41,453 bases of DNA from Chitinophagaceae bacterium (GCA_947371755.1 CANBQT010000026.1:1-41453), one strand, 5' to 3'. Shown: positions 31,867 through 40,625, counted from the first letter of the stretch. The notes: generated from the letters alone by a model not told the origin. Program-made: numbers and translations.

Positions 31867-32720
31867 ATGGAAGTGTGCATCGCTTTTACCATTCTATCAT
31901 TTTCCATCAGATCCTTACGCAATTCGGTTTGATAACCATATTCCTGAAATAGTTCAATCACCTCTTTCCCCAAAGTTTGATTTATTTCAAGATAGATCGT
32001 TCCACTTTTTTCTAAGTGTTGTTTACCGAGTAATGCAATTTTTCTATAAAAGATCAGAGGGTCTTCATCACTTACAAACAAGGCAATACTGGGTTCATAT
32101 TTAATCACGTGTTTACTCAAAGTGGTTTTCTCAGAATCTTTGATATAGGGTGGATTACTAACAATGCAATCAAATAAAGGAAGATCATGCCAGTTTGATT
32201 CGTCAAGAAAATCAATTTGTCTCAAATCGATATTTACATCGTGATCGATGGCATTGTTTTGTGCGATGGTTAAAGCTTCGCTACTGATATCAATAGACAT
32301 CACGGCAGAATTCGGAAGGTTTGTTTTCAACGTTATAGGAATACAACCACTACCCGTACCAATATCCAACACTTTCTTTAAATTCTTTTCTGGATTGTCT
32401 TTTAAGACCCAGTCGATGAGTTCTTCTGTTTCTGGTCTTGGTATGAGCACAGATGAATTTACCTGAAATAGTTTGTTGGCAAACCAGGCTTCTCCAATAA
32501 CATATTGAACGGGTTCGGAATTCAATAATCGATTTGTTTTTGTATCAAGTATTTTTCTCTGTTCGTGGGTTAATTTAAGATCCTTTTGCAATAACCTGTC
32601 CATCCTTGATATACCCGTAATATGTTCCATCACCATATTTGCAATTTTAGATGATTCTCTTGTTTCATAGAGAATTTCCAGTTGATATTTAAGTTGCAAA
32701 TAGGCTAATTCAAGGGTCAT
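31863..32720 (-). CDS. prmC: Release-factor glutamine methyltransferase
   Basis: A 285-residue PrmC/HemK. The N-terminal helical domain (1-90) recognises release factors. The methyltransferase domain has VLDIGTGSGCIPITL (117-131) and the NPPY motif (189-192), which binds the glutamine side chain. It methylates the GGQ Gln of release factors RF1 and RF2. It is divergent from ribD with 42 bases between, and convergent with the ExbD-like gene, with a 4-base overlap of 3' ends. Confidence 0.96.
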   Translation of the reverse strand: MTLELAYLQLKYQLEILYETRESSKIANMVMEHITGISRMDRLLQKDLKLTHEQRKILDTKTNRLLNSEPVQYVIGEAWFANKLFQVNSSVLIPRPETEELIDWVLKDNPEKNLKKVLDIGTGSGCIPITLKTNLPNSAVMSIDISSEALTIAQNNAIDHDVNIDLRQIDFLDESNWHDLPLFDCIVSNPPYIKDSEKTTLSKHVIKYEPSIALFVSDEDPLIFYRKIALLGKQHLEKSGTIYLEINQTLGKEVIELFQEYGYQTELRKDLMENDRMVKAMHTSI

Positions 32721-32744
32721 GCTGCAATGTTACTACCATTTGGC

Positions 32745-32752
32745 TATTTTTG
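32745..32752 (+). promoter_or_regulatory. -7 element (TATTTTTG) for ribD
   Basis: An exact TAnnTTTG match 10 bases before the ribD ATG at 32763. A CTG at 32722-32724 sits exactly 20 bases upstream as a one-mismatch -33 element. A leader of only a few bases is predicted. Confidence 0.45.
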
Positions 32753-32762
32753 ATAATTCCTG

Positions 32763-33812
32763 ATGATTAATATTATAAATAATTATATGCAGCGTTGCTT
32801 AGATCTGGCCTTAGAAGGGGCAGGTTCAGTAGCACCCAATCCGATGGTTGGCGCAGTTCTGGTATATAATAACCGGATTATTGGGGAGGGCTACCATGAA
32901 AAATATGGAGAAGCCCATGCAGAAGTGAACTGCATCAAATCGGTTTCCATGGAAGATAGGCACCTGATAAAGGCTTCTACACTCTATGTTTCATTAGAAC
33001 CCTGTGCTCATTATGGTAAAACACCTCCTTGTTCTCAACTCATCATTGATCAACAAATCTCTAAAGTAGTAATTGCCTGTAGTGATCCTTTCTCAAAAGT
33101 TAACGGGAAGGGAATTGAAAACTTAAAAGCTGCTGGAATTGAAGTAGTGTTAGGGGTATTGGAAAAAGAAGCTATTGATCTGAATAAGCGGTTCTTTGTG
33201 TATCATCAGAAAAGAAGGCCTTATATTATTCTAAAATGGGCTGAAACAGCAGATTTTTTTATTGGTTCAGACAGTACTGATAGACTGTTGATAAGTAATG
33301 AATTATCCAATCGATTGGTACATCGGTGGAGAAGTGAAGAAACAGCCATCATGGTGGGTACCAATACCGCACTGAAGGATAATCCTGCGTTAACTAATAG
33401 AGCCTGGACTGGGAAAAGCCCCATTCGACTATTGATCGATAGGCATTTGAAGGTTTCGAGGGAAAGTAAATTATTTCAAGCAGAGTCTGCAACCATTGTT
33501 TTCAATGAATTGAAAACTGACATAGAAGAACACCTTATTTATGTGCAAATCGATTTCAGTAAAAATAGTATGCAGCAAATATTAGATTACTGTTATGCAT
33601 ATCCCATTCAAAGTATATTGATAGAAGGTGGTGCCAAGTTAATTCAATCCTTTATCGATACTGGTATTTGGGACGAGGCAAGAATGATACATAATGATGC
33701 ATTGAAAGTAGAAAAAGGGGTTGCTGCTCCTATTTTAAAAGGGCATACTTTGAAAGAAAAATTTAAACTTTCAACAGACACTATTTTCATTTATCATAAT
33801 GAATCAACATAA
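32763..33812 (+). CDS. ribD: Bifunctional riboflavin biosynthesis protein RibD
   Basis: A 349-residue fusion. The N-terminal deaminase (1-145) has the zinc site HAE (52-54), Cys81 and Cys90 in EPCAHYGKTPPC, and the opening PNPMVGAVLV. The C-terminal 5-amino-6-uracil reductase (about 150-349) begins PYIILKWAETAD and includes VGTNTALKDNPALTNR and SILIEGGAKLI. It catalyses the second and third steps of riboflavin synthesis from GTP. Other rib genes are not adjacent. It is followed by an EamA transporter 15 bases downstream. No FMN riboswitch fits in the 42-base upstream gap. Confidence 0.96.
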   Translation: MINIINNYMQRCLDLALEGAGSVAPNPMVGAVLVYNNRIIGEGYHEKYGEAHAEVNCIKSVSMEDRHLIKASTLYVSLEPCAHYGKTPPCSQLIIDQQISKVVIACSDPFSKVNGKGIENLKAAGIEVVLGVLEKEAIDLNKRFFVYHQKRRPYIILKWAETADFFIGSDSTDRLLISNELSNRLVHRWRSEETAIMVGTNTALKDNPALTNRAWTGKSPIRLLIDRHLKVSRESKLFQAESATIVFNELKTDIEEHLIYVQIDFSKNSMQQILDYCYAYPIQSILIEGGAKLIQSFIDTGIWDEARMIHNDALKVEKGVAAPILKGHTLKEKFKLSTDTIFIYHNEST

Positions 33813-33827
33813 TTATAAGGAAGCCAC

Positions 33828-34718
33828 ATGATTTATTTATTCGGCAGTATCGTTTTAACAAGCTACCTCACTCTTTCGTTTAAAGTGTGTGAGAAATATA
33901 AAGTGTCTATTTTTCAGGCGATTGTATTTAATTATATTACCTGTGTCATAACAGGATCAATTGTTAACGGGGCTTTCCCGATTAATGCAGAAGTGATTCA
34001 TCAAACATGGTTTCACTGGGCGCTTATCATGGGTTTGCTTTTCATTTCTATCTTTAATATTGTGGGAATGACAGCCCAGAAAATCAGTGTTGCTGTTGCT
34101 TCAGTGGCGAATAAACTTTCTCTCATTATTCCAGTTGTTTTATCCGTTTACTTGTATCATGAAACCGTTAAAGGGTGGAAATTATTTGGAGTGATCCTGG
34201 CTTTGATAGCTGTGATTCTTACCTGTTACCAACCTGCCAAAACGAATGGCAAGAAGAAAGAGGAAAATGGAAAATTAAAATATATTTTGCCCGTGGCACT
34301 TTTCTTTGGTAGTGGGTTTTTAGATGCATTGATCAATCATGTGCAACAGACTTATGTAACTGCAGAAAATAGTAACGCCTATTTGATCAGCGGTTTTTTT
34401 TCTGCTGCGATTGTTGGAACACTTTATTTGGAATATCAATACATGACGGGCAAACAAGTTTTTATGTTTAAAAACTTATTGGCTGGAATATTAATTGGCA
34501 TCCCCAATTATTTTTCTATTTGGTGCCTGGTCCATTTTTTAAAACAAAGCCCCTGGCAAAGTTCTGCCAGTATACCTGTAAACAATATGGGTATAGTTTT
34601 ATTTAGTTCAGTAATGGCATGGCTATTATTTAAAGAACGATTATCTGCAATAAATTGGGTTGGGATTGTACTTTCCATGATTGCTATTTATTTCATTGCA
34701 TTTGGCGCTAATTTATAA
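33828..34718 (+). CDS. EamA/DMT-superfamily transporter
   Basis: A 296-residue inner-membrane protein with about ten hydrophobic segments arranged as two EamA repeats (about 1-140 and 150-295). The ends AWLLFKERLSAINWVGIVLS and SVYLYHETVKGWKLFGVILA are the matching repeat motifs. A basic loop KTNGKKKEENGK (about 138-149) joins the halves. The family exports or imports small metabolites. Its place between ribD and a YigZ-family gene hints at a metabolite link, but the substrate is unknown. Confidence 0.85.
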   Translation: MIYLFGSIVLTSYLTLSFKVCEKYKVSIFQAIVFNYITCVITGSIVNGAFPINAEVIHQTWFHWALIMGLLFISIFNIVGMTAQKISVAVASVANKLSLIIPVVLSVYLYHETVKGWKLFGVILALIAVILTCYQPAKTNGKKKEENGKLKYILPVALFFGSGFLDALINHVQQTYVTAENSNAYLISGFFSAAIVGTLYLEYQYMTGKQVFMFKNLLAGILIGIPNYFSIWCLVHFLKQSPWQSSASIPVNNMGIVLFSSVMAWLLFKERLSAINWVGIVLSMIAIYFIAFGANL

Positions 34719-34720
34719 TC

Positions 34721-35323
34721 ATGGTAGATGTGTATCAAACGATAGAAAAGTCAGCCTTTGCTGAATTTAAGGATCGGGGTAGTAAGTTTATTGCCTATGC
34801 TTTTCCGATTCAAATTGCAGATGATTTCAAGGCGCAATTGCAGGTCTTGAAAAAAGAACATCCAAAAGCTGTGCATCATTGCTTTGCTTATCGCATAGGA
34901 TTAGATGGAAATAATTTTAGAGTGTCGGATGATGGAGAACCTAGTGGAAGTGCGGGTAGGCCAATTTTAGGGCAGATTGATAGCAAATTGCTTACTAACA
35001 CTGCCGTGATTGTAGTGCGATATTTCGGGGGTACTTTATTAGGAGTTCCAGGGCTTATCAATGCTTATAAAACAGCTACTGTGATGGCATTACAATTAGT
35101 GCCAATTGTAGAGAAAGCGATTGAGATCGTTTACGAATTGCAATTTGATTATACCAGAATGAATGAGGTGATGATCATTTGTAAACAGTTTGGGTGTACG
35201 GTTATTGGACAGGAACAACAATTATTCTGCTTATTAAAAATTGGCATTCCGAAAGCCAGGCTGGATGAAGTACTTTTTAAATTGCACGACCTACATACGG
35301 TGGATGTGAAGCAGTTTAAATAA
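34721..35323 (+). CDS. YigZ/IMPACT (UPF0029) family protein
   Basis: A 200-residue protein with the UPF0029 signature: HHCFAYRIG, SDDGEPSGSAGRPILGQI, and NTAVIVVRYFGGTLLG followed by PGLINAYKTA. The C-terminal domain (about 140-200) is the UPF0029 ferredoxin-like part. Homologues are linked to translational stress in eukaryotes (IMPACT); the bacterial role is not established. It starts 2 bases after the transporter and its stop abuts that of the convergent YdcF-like gene with no gap. Confidence 0.93.
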   Translation: MVDVYQTIEKSAFAEFKDRGSKFIAYAFPIQIADDFKAQLQVLKKEHPKAVHHCFAYRIGLDGNNFRVSDDGEPSGSAGRPILGQIDSKLLTNTAVIVVRYFGGTLLGVPGLINAYKTATVMALQLVPIVEKAIEIVYELQFDYTRMNEVMIICKQFGCTVIGQEQQLFCLLKIGIPKARLDEVLFKLHDLHTVDVKQFK

Positions 35324-36082
35324 TTATGCCTTACCAGTAAGTTGATAAGCAATAGTTCCTATCATTTCTTTCAGAAAATACCTCCAATAAACGAACAGCT
35401 TCAGGTCTGGGGCAATTGTATTCTCTAAGTCTAATCTTTCATTATATACAAAGAAATTACAAGGATAGGGTTGTACATCTATCTTGGCGTGTCTGAATGT
35501 TTTTTCTGCCCTTGGCATATGCTCTGCGGATGTGATCAATACCAATTCCCCTTTAATCTGTAATGAATCAATCAGGTGCTTTGTGAAAATGGCGTTTTCG
35601 TAGGTGTTTCTTGAGTTTTTTTCCAAAATAATATCTTCGATTGGAATCCCATTTTTCAATAACTGATCGGATACGAAAATAGTTTCTGCTGGTACGTCCC
35701 GTGAAAGTGATCCGTCGCCTCCTGTCATGATAATTTTTTTAATAATCCCCTGATGATAGAGATTGGTAGCTTGTATGAATCTATCTGATACAATATTGAA
35801 ATAGCCGCGATTCGCTTTATCGTAACCTGAAAATCCACCTAGTAAAATGCCTGCCTCATATACTTTTTGAGTACTTAGGTCAACTGGCTTTGGTTGCCAT
35901 TGCATCATAGCTGTTCGATAGAGAAAGGGATTACTGAAAAGAATAAAAATGACTATTAAAACTATTTTCATTTTTTTCTTGGTCCTAAGATTCTTTGTAA
36001 ATAAGATCAATAGTAAAACTATCCCCATCCATGTAGTTGGTGATAATAAAAAGAATAAAAGTTTAGAGAGAATAAAAAACAT
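35324..36082 (-). CDS. YdcF/SanA/ElyC family (DUF218) membrane protein
   Basis: A 252-residue protein with N-terminal hydrophobic segments (about 2-14, 17-29, 39-52) and a DUF218 domain: AGILLGGFSGYDK, RFIQATNLYHQG, IIMTGGDGSLSRDVPAET, EKNSRNTYENAIF and LITSAEHMPRAEKTF. Members such as ElyC affect envelope and murein precursor metabolism in E. coli; the reaction is unclear. It follows the 3-hydroxyacyl-CoA dehydrogenase gene by 5 bases. Confidence 0.9.
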   Translation of the reverse strand: MFFILSKLLFFLLSPTTWMGIVLLLILFTKNLRTKKKMKIVLIVIFILFSNPFLYRTAMMQWQPKPVDLSTQKVYEAGILLGGFSGYDKANRGYFNIVSDRFIQATNLYHQGIIKKIIMTGGDGSLSRDVPAETIFVSDQLLKNGIPIEDIILEKNSRNTYENAIFTKHLIDSLQIKGELVLITSAEHMPRAEKTFRHAKIDVQPYPCNFFVYNERLDLENTIAPDLKLFVYWRYFLKEMIGTIAYQLTGKA

Positions 36083-36087
36083 AATGG

Positions 36088-36981
36088 CTATTTGAAACGA
36101 CTACTTACTACTAATTCTTTAGACCCTGCCACATATTGATAAAAGCCCTCACCCGATTTCACACCCAGTTTACCTGCTGCAACCATATTTACTAATAATG
36201 GGCAGGGGGCATATTTAGGGTTGCCAAATCCCAGATACAATACATTTAAAATACTCAGACAGGTGTCGAGTCCGATGAAATCCGCTAATTGCAATGGCCC
36301 CATCGGATGTGCCATGCCCAGTTTCATAATGGTGTCGATCGATTCAACGCCGGCGATGCCCTCATATAAGCTACTGATGGCTTCGTTGATCATGGGCATC
36401 AGAATTTTATTAGCAATGAATCCTGGATAATCATTAGCCACGCATGGCACTTTACCTAATGTTTTACTCAGTGTAACAATGGTATCTGTTACGGTTTGAT
36501 CCGTGGCATATCCATTGATGATTTCAACCAGTTTCATCACGGGTACTGGATTCATAAAATGCATACCAATTACCAGGTTGGGGCGATCTGTTACTGAAGC
36601 GATTTTTGTAATAGAAATAGAGGAAGTATTACTTGCTAAAATGCAGCTTTTAGGTGCGTGCTCATTTAACTGTTTAAATATATTCAGTTTCAACTCAGCA
36701 TTTTCTGTAGCTGCCTCCACGATCAGATCTGCATTTTTCACTGCATCCGCAATGCTGGTAGAAATTTGTAAGTTATTTAAAGCATTATTTTTATCCAATT
36801 CTGTCAATACGCCTTTTGTAATTTGGCGATCCATATTTTTTGAAATATTTTGAAAAGCTTTTTCTAATTGTGTACTACTCACATCGATCAGATTTACTTT
36901 AAATCCGTTTTGTGCAAAAACATGCGCAATGCCATTACCCATTGTTCCGGCACCAATAACGCTAACATTTTTGATAATCAT
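36088..36981 (-). CDS. 3-hydroxyacyl-CoA (3-hydroxybutyryl-CoA) dehydrogenase
   Basis: A 297-residue NAD(P)-binding dehydrogenase. The Rossmann start is VSVIGAGTMGNGIAHVFAQN, followed by VEAATENAELK, SNTSSISIT, GMHFMNPVPVMKLVEII (catalytic His) and NDYPGFIANKILMPMINEA. It interconverts 3-hydroxybutyryl-CoA and acetoacetyl-CoA. The single-domain length matches Hbd/PaaH rather than FadB fusions. It shares a transcript with the YdcF-like gene, with no other fatty-acid gene adjacent. Confidence 0.94.
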   Translation of the reverse strand: MIIKNVSVIGAGTMGNGIAHVFAQNGFKVNLIDVSSTQLEKAFQNISKNMDRQITKGVLTELDKNNALNNLQISTSIADAVKNADLIVEAATENAELKLNIFKQLNEHAPKSCILASNTSSISITKIASVTDRPNLVIGMHFMNPVPVMKLVEIINGYATDQTVTDTIVTLSKTLGKVPCVANDYPGFIANKILMPMINEAISSLYEGIAGVESIDTIMKLGMAHPMGPLQLADFIGLDTCLSILNVLYLGFGNPKYAPCPLLVNMVAAGKLGVKSGEGFYQYVAGSKELVVSSRFK

Positions 36982-37034
36982 AAGCCATTTTTATGTTTGA
37001 GTATAAAGTAAAGTTACAGGCAATTCCTACAAAC

Positions 37035-37064
37035 AAAAAAGTGAATAGAAACAATCTATCCACT
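37035..37064 (-). terminator. Terminator of the CarboxypepD_reg-like gene
   Basis: AGTG-A-ATAGA (37040-37049) pairs with TCTAT-C-CACT (37055-37064), leaving one A-C mismatch. On the minus strand a T-run (plus-strand A run at 37035-37040) follows. Confidence 0.6.
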
Positions 37065-37088
37065 CTTCTGAAGTCATTGATAATATGT

Positions 37089-37736
37089 TTAATTCTTACT
37101 TTTAAAGTCTCCCCTTTTCCAGGCTTTGATAAAGTCTGCCCAAGCTGCTGGATTTAAAATATTCATAGGAGGAACCTGTCCGTTATAATAATATTTATTG
37201 GCTTGCTGGCGCATCTGAAAGTTTATCGCTTCTCTGCCATCTGCAGGTAAACTAGAGAGTAAGATCCTACGCTGTGATTCATCAGTATTCTTTCTGGCAA
37301 TCTCATACAGATCATCGGGAACCTTATTATTTACAAAGTCGCGTTCAAACTGCTCTCTAGTGGGTCTTGGTTTTAAGATGGTTGCTGGTAAATAAACTGT
37401 ATCTGTTACCAATAATTGAATCCAGGTATACTGGTTTTCTTTTAAGTCTTTAGGTATAGCGATACTGTAATTTTTAAAACCCATACAGGAAAATGTAATT
37501 CTATCGCCTTTTAAGACAGCAATCGAGAAAACCCCATCCTGGCTTGAAATCGTACCTCTTCCCTTGCCTTCCACAATGATACTCGCAGAGCCAATACCTC
37601 TTAAACTATCTGCCGTCATCACAACTCCGTTGAATTGAACCACCGAATCGCGATAGGGGTTAACTTCCTGCGCTGAGGACCGCGAGGAAATCAAAATGGA
37701 GGTCATAATTATAAAAAGAGGTAAAAATTTCTTCAT
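37089..37736 (-). CDS. Exported CarboxypepD_reg-like protein
   Basis: A 215-residue exported protein with a signal peptide (about 1-22, SSAQ). A carboxypeptidase-regulatory-like beta-sandwich (about 33-110) has NGVVMTADSLRGIGSASIIV, GRGTISSQDGVFSI and ITFSCMGFKNYSI. The C-terminal part (about 120-215, EQFERDFVNNKVPDD) is helical and unrecognised. In this phylum the fold often precedes TonB-receptor plugs, but here it stands alone. A GTG precedes the chosen ATG at 37736. The role is unknown, perhaps an envelope or surface protein. Confidence 0.8.
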   Translation of the reverse strand: MKKFLPLFIIMTSILISSRSSAQEVNPYRDSVVQFNGVVMTADSLRGIGSASIIVEGKGRGTISSQDGVFSIAVLKGDRITFSCMGFKNYSIAIPKDLKENQYTWIQLLVTDTVYLPATILKPRPTREQFERDFVNNKVPDDLYEIARKNTDESQRRILLSSLPADGREAINFQMRQQANKYYYNGQVPPMNILNPAAWADFIKAWKRGDFKSKN

Positions 37737-37741
37737 CACGT

Positions 37742-37749
37742 CAAAAATA
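37742..37749 (-). promoter_or_regulatory. -7 element (TATTTTTG) at the CarboxypepD_reg-like gene start
   Basis: An exact TAnnTTTG match 5 bases before the ATG at 37736. A start site at normal distance would fall at the ATG, suggesting a leaderless mRNA or chance similarity. Confidence 0.3.
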
Positions 37750-37833
37750 CAAAGCGTTTACACATAAAATCCAGTCTTAGCCGCTTCTTTATTTAAACTA
37801 AAGGATTTAGAACAAAGTAAGGCTGTCAGCTGT

Positions 37834-37841
37834 TAACTTTG
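37834..37841 (+). promoter_or_regulatory. -7 element (TAACTTTG) for the mrp gene
   Basis: An exact TAnnTTTG followed by CGCGG, 34 bases before the ATG at 37876. No clear -33 TTG at the usual spacing. Confidence 0.45.
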
Positions 37842-37875
37842 CGCGGTATTTTCTTTTTTAACAAAAACTTTCGTG

Positions 37876-38973
37876 ATGACAGAAGCGGCTATTTTACAGG
37901 CTTTGAGTAATGTGCAGGAGCCTGATTTAGGTAAGGATCTGGTTACATTAAACATGATCAAGGACCTTTCAATTGATGGTAATAAGGTAAGTTTTACCAT
38001 TGTTTTAACCACTCCAGCTTGTCCAATGAAGGACATGATGCGAACTGCCAGTGAGAATGCGATTAAGATTTTGGTGAATAAGGCGGCTGAAATAACTGTG
38101 AATTTCACTTCCAATACCTCGTCAATACGCAAGGATAATAAAGAAGTGCTTGGGGGCGTAAAGAATATTATAGCAGTAGTAAGTGGAAAGGGAGGGGTAG
38201 GAAAAAGTACGGTTTCTGCGAATTTAGCTTTGGCATTGGCAGAAGGTGGAGCTACCGTTGGATTAATGGATGCGGATATTTATGGACCAAGTGTGCCTAT
38301 TATGTTTGGTGTTCGAGGCGAGCGTCCTATGATGAAAGACGTGAATGGTAAGGGTATGATTATTCCTCTACAAAAACATGGTATTACATTAATGAGTATA
38401 GGATTATTAGTGGATGAAAAAAATGCGGTGGTATGGCGTGGCCCGATGGCTAGTAGTGCCATGCGTCAATTTGTAACTGATGTTGATTGGGGTGAATTAG
38501 ACTATTTAATTGTAGATATGCCTCCTGGAACTGGTGATATACATTTAACATTAATGCAAACTGTACCTGTTACGGGTGTGGTGATTGTTACAACACCTCA
38601 GAATGTGGCATTGGCAGACGCTAAGAAGGGTATTGCTATGTTTGGCCAGGCACAAATTAATGTACCCATCATTGGCCTGGTTGAGAATATGAGTTATTTT
38701 ACCCCTGCTGAATTACCTGATAATAAATATTACTTATTTGGTAAAGAAGGTGGTAAACGTTTGGCTGATGAATATGATCTTTCTTTCTTAGGTCAGATTC
38801 CTTTAGTACAATCTATTCGTGAAGGCGGTGATGCGGGAATCCCATCTATGATTGGCAATGATGAGATCAGTAAAAAAGCATTCCGTGATTTTGCATCAGC
38901 AACTGTCAGGAATATTGCTATGCGTAATGCTGAAATGCCTAAAACACAAACTATTCAGATGACTGAACAATAG
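37876..38973 (+). CDS. Mrp/NBP35 family ATP-binding iron-sulfur carrier
   Basis: A 365-residue protein. An N-terminal DUF59/MIP18 domain (about 3-79) with the conserved Cys in TTPACPMKDMM precedes a P-loop ATPase: GKGGVGKST (104-112), DADIYGPSVPIMFG, DMPPGTGDIHLTLMQ and TTPQNVALADAKKG. The family carries Fe-S clusters to target proteins. The usual C-terminal CxxC that bridges a cluster between subunits is missing: after VENMSYF the sequence is TPAELPDNKYYLFG. I recall other Bacteroidota Mrp proteins sharing this form. A GTG directly before the ATG is possible. It is followed by a terminator. Confidence 0.93.
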   Translation: MTEAAILQALSNVQEPDLGKDLVTLNMIKDLSIDGNKVSFTIVLTTPACPMKDMMRTASENAIKILVNKAAEITVNFTSNTSSIRKDNKEVLGGVKNIIAVVSGKGGVGKSTVSANLALALAEGGATVGLMDADIYGPSVPIMFGVRGERPMMKDVNGKGMIIPLQKHGITLMSIGLLVDEKNAVVWRGPMASSAMRQFVTDVDWGELDYLIVDMPPGTGDIHLTLMQTVPVTGVVIVTTPQNVALADAKKGIAMFGQAQINVPIIGLVENMSYFTPAELPDNKYYLFGKEGGKRLADEYDLSFLGQIPLVQSIREGGDAGIPSMIGNDEISKKAFRDFASATVRNIAMRNAEMPKTQTIQMTEQ

Positions 38974-38989
38974 GAAATATATTTTTATT

Positions 38990-39024
38990 AAAAGCTCCCT
39001 GCAAAAAATGTAGGGAGCTTTTTT
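38990..39024 (+). terminator. Terminator of the mrp gene
   Basis: AAAAGCTCCCT (38990-39000) pairs with AGGGAGCTTTT (39012-39022) around an 11-base loop, followed by a T-run. Confidence 0.9.
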
Positions 39025-39041
39025 ATGTTTAAATTCGGCAC

Positions 39042-39674
39042 ATGTATCATGTACCTTATTTTAAAGCCAACGAAAACGCAGAGGTTATTGCTTTTATGAA
39101 AGCACATCCTTTTGTTACCATCTGTGGGGTAGATAAAAACAATTTACCAGTAGCAACCCATATACCGGTATTGATTGTAGAAAGGGATGAGAAATTATAT
39201 CTGCAGGCGCATATCATGCGTAAACAAGACCACCATCTTGCCTTTGAAAACAATGGTCATGTATTGGTGATTTTTCAAGGTGCCAATGCTTATGTGAGTT
39301 CCAGCTGGTATCATAACGACGATAGGGGAAGTACCTGGAACTATCAGGCTGTTCATGCCAAGGGTGAATTGCGATTTTTATCAGAACAGGAACTGTTTGA
39401 TTTACTAACAAACCTCACAGCTCATTTTGAAAAGGATCCTAATTCAGCTTCGCAAGTTAAAAATCTTTCGGATGAATACATGCAATCCAATATGAAAGCG
39501 ATAGTAGCATTAGAAATTGAAGTGAAGGATCTGCAGCATGTTTTTAAAATGAGTCAGAATAGAAACAAACAGAGCTATCACAATATTATTGGTGAATTAG
39601 AAAAAGGAGATCTGTCTGCTAAAACCGTTGCTGAAGAGATGAAAAAGAATGCTGATAAAATTGCTGACCAATGA
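39042..39674 (+). CDS. PaiB-like FMN-binding split-barrel protein
   Basis: A 210-residue protein of the PaiB family. It starts MYHVPYFKANENAEVIAFM and includes VATHIPVLI, ANAYVSSSWYHNDDRGSTWN and YQAVHAKGEL, which form an FMN-binding split-barrel. Annotations call the family a negative transcriptional regulator, from Bacillus PaiB, but no DNA-binding helix-turn-helix is visible, so an oxidoreductase or stress role is equally possible. Its TGA stop overlaps the ATG of the next gene (ATGA at 39671-39674). Confidence 0.9.
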   Translation: MYHVPYFKANENAEVIAFMKAHPFVTICGVDKNNLPVATHIPVLIVERDEKLYLQAHIMRKQDHHLAFENNGHVLVIFQGANAYVSSSWYHNDDRGSTWNYQAVHAKGELRFLSEQELFDLLTNLTAHFEKDPNSASQVKNLSDEYMQSNMKAIVALEIEVKDLQHVFKMSQNRNKQSYHNIIGELEKGDLSAKTVAEEMKKNADKIADQ

Positions 39675-40579
39675 GATTAGGACCTGTTTTTCTTATTCTT
39701 TTAAGTATATCATGTATGACTGCTAAAGTGCCTCATAGTGCAGGATTTGGAGCAAACTCTTTTGATAAGGAAGGTCACCGTGGATGCAGAGGACTAATGC
39801 CTGAAAATACCATTCCTGCTATGTTAAAGGCAATTGACCTGGGTGTAACTACATTAGAAATGGATGCATCTATCAGTAAGGATAAAAAAGTTTTTTTAAG
39901 CCATGAGCCGTTTTTTAATCATGAAATAACTACTAAGCCAGATGGTAGTTTTATTTCTGAATCTGTTGAAAAAAGTTTCAATATGTTTGAAATGGATTAT
40001 GCAGAGATTCAAAAATTTGATGTTGGTTTAAAACCTCATCCAAGGTTCCCGCAACAACAAAGATTACCAGCTTTTAAACCCCTGCTATCAGAACTATTTG
40101 ATGCTGTTCAGGCATACTGTTTACAAAAGAATATACCCGTTCCACAATTTAATATCGAAACAAAAACAACCGCCAAAACTGATGGAATCTTTCATCCTGC
40201 TCCAGAAGAGTTTGTGGATTTATTGATAGAAGTGATTGTGTCTAAAAAAATGGAGGAAAAAGTAATTATTCAGTCCTTCGATATTAGAACTTTGCAATAT
40301 TTACATCAAAAATACCCGCAATTCAGAACCGCCTTGCTCATTGAGGATTTTGATAAGAAGCCTTTTGCTTTGCAATTACGGGATCTGGGATTTATACCCT
40401 CTATCTACAGTCCTGCTCATACATTGGTAACTGATCTGCTGGTAAAACAGTGCAGGGATGCCGGTATTCAAATTATTCCATGGACAGTAAACGATCTGCC
40501 AAGAATGCAAATTTTAAAGAAAATGGGGGTACATGGGATGATTTCAGATTTCCCCAATTTATTTGCTGATCTCAAATGA
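39671..40579 (+). CDS. Glycerophosphodiester phosphodiesterase, probable lipoprotein
   Basis: A 302-residue GDPD with a hydrophobic leader and a possible lipobox SISC (Cys15). Catalytic residues are in order: GHRG (His36, Arg37), PENT (Glu45), LEMD (Glu63, Asp65) and SHEP (His78), followed by IETKTT and IQSFDI. The end IIPWTVNDLPRM and GMISDFPN is typical. It hydrolyses glycerophosphodiesters to glycerol-3-phosphate and an alcohol, outside the cytoplasm if lipidated. Translationally coupled to the PaiB-like gene by a 4-base overlap. Confidence 0.92.
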   Translation: MRLGPVFLILLSISCMTAKVPHSAGFGANSFDKEGHRGCRGLMPENTIPAMLKAIDLGVTTLEMDASISKDKKVFLSHEPFFNHEITTKPDGSFISESVEKSFNMFEMDYAEIQKFDVGLKPHPRFPQQQRLPAFKPLLSELFDAVQAYCLQKNIPVPQFNIETKTTAKTDGIFHPAPEEFVDLLIEVIVSKKMEEKVIIQSFDIRTLQYLHQKYPQFRTALLIEDFDKKPFALQLRDLGFIPSIYSPAHTLVTDLLVKQCRDAGIQIIPWTVNDLPRMQILKKMGVHGMISDFPNLFADLK

Positions 40580-40625
40580 GAGGCACTTCCATCAATCTAT
40601 AATTTGAAATAGCCTTTTTTTAGTG

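Noticed and set aside
32721..32762. FMN riboswitch before ribD
   Set aside because: The gap to prmC is only 42 bases, far too short for the aptamer, and a -7 element explains it.
36503..36853. 116-codon plus-strand frame
   Set aside because: Antisense to the 3-hydroxyacyl-CoA dehydrogenase, whose motifs are intact.
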